In this document: positions 31,882 to 35,149 of the stretch, piece by piece
Position numbering within the stretch: position 1 is the first letter of the stretch
Layout: each line of letters opens with the position of its first letter
Assembly: GCA_024331095.1 (NCBI GenBank)
Contig: JANDJE010000024.1
Location: 1 to 35,149 of the forward strand
Source: Nitrospira sp.
GTDB lineage: Bacteria; Nitrospirota; Nitrospiria; Nitrospirales; Nitrospiraceae
DNA length: 35,149 nucleotides
Reading direction: 5' to 3'
Position numbers and translations under genes: made by a program
The notes under the pieces: model-generated
What the model saw: only the letters and a program-made list of their open reading frames with translations
Told to the model about the DNA's origin: nothing
Database searches by the model: none

Positions 31882-32490
31882 ATGACGGCCCGGCTGGTTT
31901 TGCTCCGACACGGTGAGTCCCAATGGAATCTGGAGAATCGTTTTACCGGGTGGGTGGACGTCCCTCTGTCGCCGCGGGGCGTTGAGGAGGCGAAACAGGC
32001 CGGGAAGAAATTGCAAGAATTCAGGTTCGATCGCGCGTTTACCTCCATGCTGAGCCGCGCCAACGACACGTTGCGTCTTGTCTTGGAAACCATCGGGCAA
32101 ACGCACATTCCCGTTGAAAAGAATCAGGCTCTGAACGAGCGAATGTACGGGGAACTTCAAGGGCTCAATAAAGCGGAAACCGCGCAGAAATACGGCGAGG
32201 CGCAAGTCAAATTGTGGCGGAGAAGTTATGACGTGAGGCCGCCGGGCGGAGAAAGCCTGAAAGATACCGCCGAGCGGGTTCTCCCCTATTATGAAACGGC
32301 GATCAAGCCCTATCTGCTCAAGGGAGAGACGATTCTGATCGCCGCCCATGGCAACAGCCTTCGCGCGTTGGTCATGGAGCTGGAGCGGTTATCGAAAGAA
32401 CAGGTGTTGGAGTTGAATATTCCCACCGGCGCCCCGCTGCTCTACGAACTCGACGGCAACGGGAAGGTGCTTTCGCATCGATATTTGTAG
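31882..32490 (+). CDS. gpmA: 2,3-bisphosphoglycerate-dependent phosphoglycerate mutase
   Basis: A 202-residue histidine-phosphatase-fold mutase interconverting 3- and 2-phosphoglycerate. The phospho-His motif [11 protein letters not shown] has His10; [12 protein letters not shown], the proton donor in [34 protein letters not shown] and the second His in [12 protein letters not shown] complete the site. It is shorter than the usual 230-250 residues, as in compact bacterial forms. The ATG at 31882 has GGAGG seven bases upstream. The glycerate 2-kinase product (2-phosphoglycerate) enters the pathway at this enzyme. Confidence 0.93.
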   Translation: MTARLVLLRHGESQWNLENRFTGWVDVPLSPRGVEEAKQAGKKLQEFRFDRAFTSMLSRANDTLRLVLETIGQTHIPVEKNQALNERMYGELQGLNKAETAQKYGEAQVKLWRRSYDVRPPGGESLKDTAERVLPYYETAIKPYLLKGETILIAAHGNSLRALVMELERLSKEQVLELNIPTGAPLLYELDGNGKVLSHRYL

Positions 32491-32645
32491 GGGCGCAAGC
32501 CGCTCATGGCGGATCGCCAGCCCCAGCCCCTTGCCTGACGCCCGGGTCTCTCGTGTCATGCGCTCGACCAGGAGTCGAGAACCGTCCCTTGAAACCGGGT
32601 TCGGTTCCTGATTTCCGAGAACGGTGTTCGAGCGCGGCGAGATCG

Positions 32646-33131
32646 TTATCCCGCCTCTTCCAACAATTTGCCGTAGTGAGCCGCCGGCGCGTAGTCGATT
32701 AAAAGGACTAGCAATTTGTTGCGGTCTTCCTCAGACGAGAGGAAGCCGTGATCCTCAATCAACGAAGCCGTTTCGGCGCTCACGGCCATGTGGCTCATGC
32801 CTTCATAATCGACTAAATACCCATATCGGGCGCGTCGCTCTTCCAATTCTTGGAGATAGTCCTCCCAGGTGCCGCTTCCTATGAAACCCTTGTCCCACCA
32901 GGTCGCTTTAATTGAGCGCAGCAGCATCTCGCGAATCGCGGTGCGATAAGCGGGGGGGATATGGGCGTCGATGGCGGCCAGAATCCAGTAAAGGTTCAAT
33001 GACAAAATTTCTCGCGAGATCAGGGAGAGGTCGGCCTCGGACACGGAAATGCCGTACTCATCGAGCTGCGTCGTTGTTAAGGGCGGCGGCATCATCCGGA
33101 GAAGAGCGGCCGCGGCTTCAGCAGGCGTCAT
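32646..33131 (-). CDS. Hypothetical 161-residue helical protein
   Basis: I do not recognise this protein. It is helical and soluble, with segments LYWILAAIDAHIPPAYRTAI, WWDKGFIGSGTWEDYLQELE and the acidic end LLVLLIDYAPAAHYGKLLEE. The Asp/Glu-rich surface and lack of Cys or membrane helices give no functional clue. The ATG at 33131 was chosen because upstream residues look non-protein-like; the frame is open 20 codons further. The start region faces ttcA, about 150 bases away and divergent. Confidence 0.65.
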   Translation of the reverse strand: MTPAEAAAALLRMMPPPLTTTQLDEYGISVSEADLSLISREILSLNLYWILAAIDAHIPPAYRTAIREMLLRSIKATWWDKGFIGSGTWEDYLQELEERRARYGYLVDYEGMSHMAVSAETASLIEDHGFLSSEEDRNKLLVLLIDYAPAAHYGKLLEEAG

Positions 33132-33280
33132 CGTTCCATCGATCTTTTGGTCCAGTATGATGGGTGAGGATACTGCGACGCTCGTCCACACTCAAGCGGG
33201 CGGCTGTTCGCCGTAGGAGCCGCCGACGGGGAAGCCGGCCGTCATCGACAGCGGGCCGTCGGGACGGGTACAATCGCGTC

Positions 33281-34195
33281 ATGCGCGCTCGTGCATCCGA
33301 GTCGTGTTCGCCTCATGGCGAGAACGGGAAATTAGACGACGAGACAGAGAAGATCCAGACACGTCTGTGCCGACTGGTGGGACAGGCCATCGCCGACTAT
33401 CGCTTAATCGAGGACGGCGACAAGGTGATGGTGTGTTTGTCCGGCGGGAAAGACAGTTATGGGTTGCTTGATATCTTGCTTGTGCTGCAACGTCGCGCGC
33501 CGGTGCGGTTCGATCTTGTTGCCGTCAATCTCGACCAAAAACAGCCGGGTTTCCCGGCCCATATCCTGCCCGAGTATCTGACCGGTTTGGGCGTCCCCTA
33601 TCATATTGAATCGCGCGACACCTACTCGATCGTGAGGCGGCTCATTCCGGAGGGGGAGACGACCTGCTCGCTCTGTTCGCGACTGCGTCGGGGGCATCTC
33701 TATCGCATAGCGACGGAACTCGGCGCCACCAAGATCGCCTTGGGCCATCATCGTGACGACATTATCGAAACGTTGTTTTTGAATCTGTTCTACACCGGCA
33801 AGCTCAAGGCCATGCCGCCCAAATTGCGCTCGAAAGACGGACGGCATCTCGTGATCCGCCCGCTGGCGTTCGTGAAGGAATCGGATTTGGCTCGGTATGC
33901 GGAGCTGCGCCGATTCCCCATTATCCCTTGCGACCTTTGCGGGTCACAGGAGGACATGAAGCGAAAGAAAGTGAAGGCCTGGCTCCGCGAATGGGAGCGA
34001 GACTCGCCGGGCTGCTCCGACAGCATCGCCGCCGCTATCACCAACGTCGCGCCGTCGCTCTTGATGGATCCTCGCCTGTTCGACTTCAAATCGCTCAACA
34101 GCACGGTTGAGCCCTCGTCCGAAGGAGACGTCTGGCTGGACGAAGCCCCGAAGTCGCCATTCAGTGATAGAGCGTCCGCGGCCGGCCCCGAATAG
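33281..34195 (+). CDS. ttcA: tRNA 2-thiocytidine biosynthesis protein TtcA
   Basis: A 304-residue PP-loop ATPase that thiolates cytidine 32 in certain tRNAs using an Fe-S cluster. The PP-loop is [14 protein letters not shown], followed by the CxxC pair in [13 protein letters not shown] and the third cysteine region IPCDLCGSQ, with [20 protein letters not shown] between, matching TtcA. The ATG at 33281 was chosen; the frame extends 39 Arg-rich codons upstream that look untranslated. The C-terminal extension after the core is Ser/Pro-rich. The amo-linked gene starts 240 bases downstream. Confidence 0.92.
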   Translation: MRARASESCSPHGENGKLDDETEKIQTRLCRLVGQAIADYRLIEDGDKVMVCLSGGKDSYGLLDILLVLQRRAPVRFDLVAVNLDQKQPGFPAHILPEYLTGLGVPYHIESRDTYSIVRRLIPEGETTCSLCSRLRRGHLYRIATELGATKIALGHHRDDIIETLFLNLFYTGKLKAMPPKLRSKDGRHLVIRPLAFVKESDLARYAELRRFPIIPCDLCGSQEDMKRKKVKAWLREWERDSPGCSDSIAAAITNVAPSLLMDPRLFDFKSLNSTVEPSSEGDVWLDEAPKSPFSDRASAAGPE

Positions 34196-34238
34196 CCAGC
34201 CCTGCTTACCCCGACGTATCGACCTCGGTTCGTCATTG

Positions 34239-34271
34239 CATGACCGTTGGTCATGACTACGAGTACGGTCA
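34239..34271. promoter_or_regulatory. Palindrome plus repeated GGTCA half-site upstream of the amo lead-in gene
   Basis: CATGACC-GTT-GGTCATG (34239-34255) is a perfect seven-base-arm palindrome. A further GGTCA at 34267-34271 lies in direct repeat, 18 bases from the GGTCA at 34249. It sits between ttcA and the exported-protein gene, about 70 bases upstream of a candidate promoter, as expected of an activator or repressor site. No T-run follows, so it is not a usual terminator. Confidence 0.45.
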
Positions 34272-34308
34272 GGGTGCGCATGGTCCGAGTTTTTTGCTAT
34301 GGCCGGCC

Positions 34309-34337
34309 TTGACGAAACGGGGTTTATCGAGTTGAAT
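34309..34337 (+). promoter_or_regulatory. Candidate promoter for the amo lead-in gene
   Basis: TTGACG (-35, 34309-34314; five of six) and TTGAAT (-10, 34332-34337; four of six) are 17 bases apart. The start near 34344 leaves about 90 bases of leader before the ATG at 34436. Assigned by eye; a dedicated nitrifier promoter might look different. Confidence 0.4.
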
Positions 34338-34435
34338 ATTGAGAAAGAGGCGGCCGGGGCAAGGTTCCGGGCGTCTTTCGGCGGGAGGGAGAAGGACGGA
34401 TCGTTCATAAGTCTTCACCGGGGGAGGTAAGAGAC

Positions 34436-34993
34436 ATGGTCGCATTGTCGGTTGCATTTATTCTCGTGGCCGCGCTCTTCCCGGGTATCGCGGCAGCCCA
34501 TGGTAATGTGGCGTTGGAGGACGATATCTGCGTGCGACGGGTGGGCGGCAATCTGGTCCATTTTAATGCGTATCAGCCTCAGTATGAGGCCAAGGCTCAA
34601 TACTGTACAGAGATTCCCGGCGAAGGCGATACGTTTTTGGTGCTCGATCTGGTGGATCCGGTGTTGCGCACCTTGCCGGTGGGGGTTCGCGTGGTCAGAG
34701 GCACCGACGGGCTATCGGAGGAGCAGACGGTGGCCTATTGGCCTCCGGTCACTCATCCGGACGGCGTGCTTCGAGGGGAGGCAAATTTGAGCAAGGGGCT
34801 GTACACGTTCGTCATCATGCCGGAGGGATTCAGCCATTCGTCGTATCTGCTGCGGGTGCAGCAAGCGGATTATGGGAAGATCTCACAAAAGGCGGTGGGC
34901 CCTCTCATGATTCTCCTGCTCCTTGCGTTGATCGGGTATGAAATCTCGAAGTCGAAACGGTGGGGAGGTCGGAGGGCGCCGGGCCGGTCGTAA
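34436..34993 (+). CDS. Exported, C-terminally anchored protein upstream of amoC, unknown function
   Basis: A 185-residue protein with a signal peptide (MVALSVAFILVAALFPGIAA, cleavage likely after AAA at 20-22), a periplasmic domain of about 130 residues and one C-terminal membrane helix (VGPLMILLLLALIGYEI) with a basic cytoplasmic tail. Cleavage would expose His-Gly as the new N-terminus, as in AmoB/PmoB; two cysteines (DDICVRR, QYCTEIP) and scattered His/Met could also bind metal. The topology recalls the amo/pmo-linked AmoD/PmoD proteins, but I cannot match it to them and leave it unnamed. The ATG has a GGAGGT site seven bases upstream. It lies 60 bases before amoC in the same direction, so co-expression is likely. 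Confidence 0.78.
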   Translation: MVALSVAFILVAALFPGIAAAHGNVALEDDICVRRVGGNLVHFNAYQPQYEAKAQYCTEIPGEGDTFLVLDLVDPVLRTLPVGVRVVRGTDGLSEEQTVAYWPPVTHPDGVLRGEANLSKGLYTFVIMPEGFSHSSYLLRVQQADYGKISQKAVGPLMILLLLALIGYEISKSKRWGGRRAPGRS

Positions 34994-35040
34994 CGGCCAC
35001 AAGAGAAAGCATAATGCGGAGGCATGTCATCTTTGTAGAA

Positions 35041-35046
35041 GGAGGG
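35041..35046 (+). promoter_or_regulatory. Strong ribosome binding site of amoC
   Basis: GGAGGG, preceded by AGAA, lies eight bases before the ATG at 35054 and fixes the amoC start. No clear promoter was seen in the 60-base gap after the previous gene. Confidence 0.75.
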
Positions 35047-35053
35047 ATTCATT

Positions 35054-35149
35054 ATGGCGGCAGAGCGGGGGTATGACATATCGCAGTGGTATGATTCGCG
35101 GCCGTGGAAGATTGGCTGGTTTGCGATGTTGGCGATTGGGATTTTTTGG
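35054..35149 (+). CDS. amoC: Ammonia monooxygenase subunit C, 3' part outside the window
   Basis: Only the first 32 codons are present, ending exactly at the window edge. They read MAAERGYDISQWYDSRPWKI and then GWFAMLAIGIFW. This follows the start of AmoC from ammonia oxidisers (RGYDMSLWYDSKWYK, then a first membrane helix ending IFW) and does not resemble the PmoC start from methanotrophs that I recall. AmoC is the integral membrane subunit of the copper enzyme that oxidises ammonia to hydroxylamine in the inner membrane. amoA and amoB would be expected to the right. With the lysine genes of the DapL route, a comammox Nitrospira is the best reading. Alternative: an isolated extra amoC copy rather than the amoCAB operon. 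Confidence 0.85.
   Translation, partial: MAAERGYDISQWYDSRPWKIGWFAMLAIGIFW

Noticed and set aside
32563..32579. CTCGAC/GTCGAG inverted repeat between gpmA and the unknown minus-strand gene
   Set aside because: The stem is six bases without a T-run, not distinguishable from chance in GC-rich DNA.
35054..35149. Reading the last gene as pmoC (methane monooxygenase) or an alkane-type homologue
   Set aside because: The WYDS and RGYD pattern matches AmoC rather than the PmoC N-terminus, although 32 residues cannot exclude a divergent relative.
1..35149. tRNA, rRNA, CRISPR array or intact insertion sequence anywhere in the window
   Set aside because: No T-loop-like GGTTCGA context within a cloverleaf, no regularly spaced repeats and no complete transposase were found by eye on either strand.

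Overview
The window is a GC-rich bacterial chromosome segment. It most likely comes from a complete-ammonia-oxidising (comammox) Nitrospira. The main clue is at the right edge: a gene cut off after 32 codons whose product matches the start of AmoC, the membrane subunit of ammonia monooxygenase, placed directly after an exported, membrane-anchored protein of unknown function. Lysine genes of the diaminopimelate-aminotransferase type (dapL with dapA, dapB and lysA) fit Nitrospira better than the proteobacterial ammonia oxidisers, which normally use the succinylase route. The assignment is an inference from 32 residues plus gene content, not from a marker phylogeny.

Layout. 1-2.8 kb: the 3' part of an RND efflux pump. 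2.8-4.6 kb: a small accessory island with a DUF4258 toxin-like pair, a HicAB pair, and fragments that look like a REP-associated transposase and an AlbA-type DNA-binding protein. 4.8-6.8 kb: an Asp-box beta-propeller protein coupled to a small unknown protein, then a membrane protein. 7-10.1 kb: a PmtA-like phospholipid methyltransferase behind a good promoter, an unknown 279-residue protein, a macrodomain hydrolase and a second HicAB pair. 10.2-14.7 kb: a class I glutamine amidotransferase, dapL, folK-panC (overlapping), a zinc-ribbon PilZ protein and a MazG-like protein. 15-20 kb: a minus-strand operon of lytic transglycosylase, glycerate 2-kinase and a three-domain PEP-synthase-like phosphotransferase. 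20.1-22.7 kb: a type 5 uracil-DNA glycosylase, a fructose-6-phosphate aldolase/transaldolase, a small lipoprotein, a metal-binding membrane protein with an operator-like inverted repeat, and a tiny zinc ribbon.

22.8-30.9 kb is one long minus-strand amino-acid operon: argD-argF-argG-argH-(LptM-like lipoprotein)-lysA-dapA-dapB. It holds the last steps of arginine synthesis and, with dapL elsewhere in the window, most of the route to lysine and meso-diaminopimelate for peptidoglycan. 31-34.2 kb: a zinc-ribbon membrane protein, gpmA, an unknown protein and ttcA. 34.2-35.1 kb: the start of the ammonia-oxidation locus, with a candidate operator and promoter upstream.

I found no tRNA, rRNA, CRISPR array or intact insertion sequence. 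The most interesting stretch is the amo lead-in at 34.2-35.15 kb. The predicted mature exported protein begins with His-Gly, as AmoB/PmoB do, and is preceded by repeated GGTCA/TGACC half-sites.
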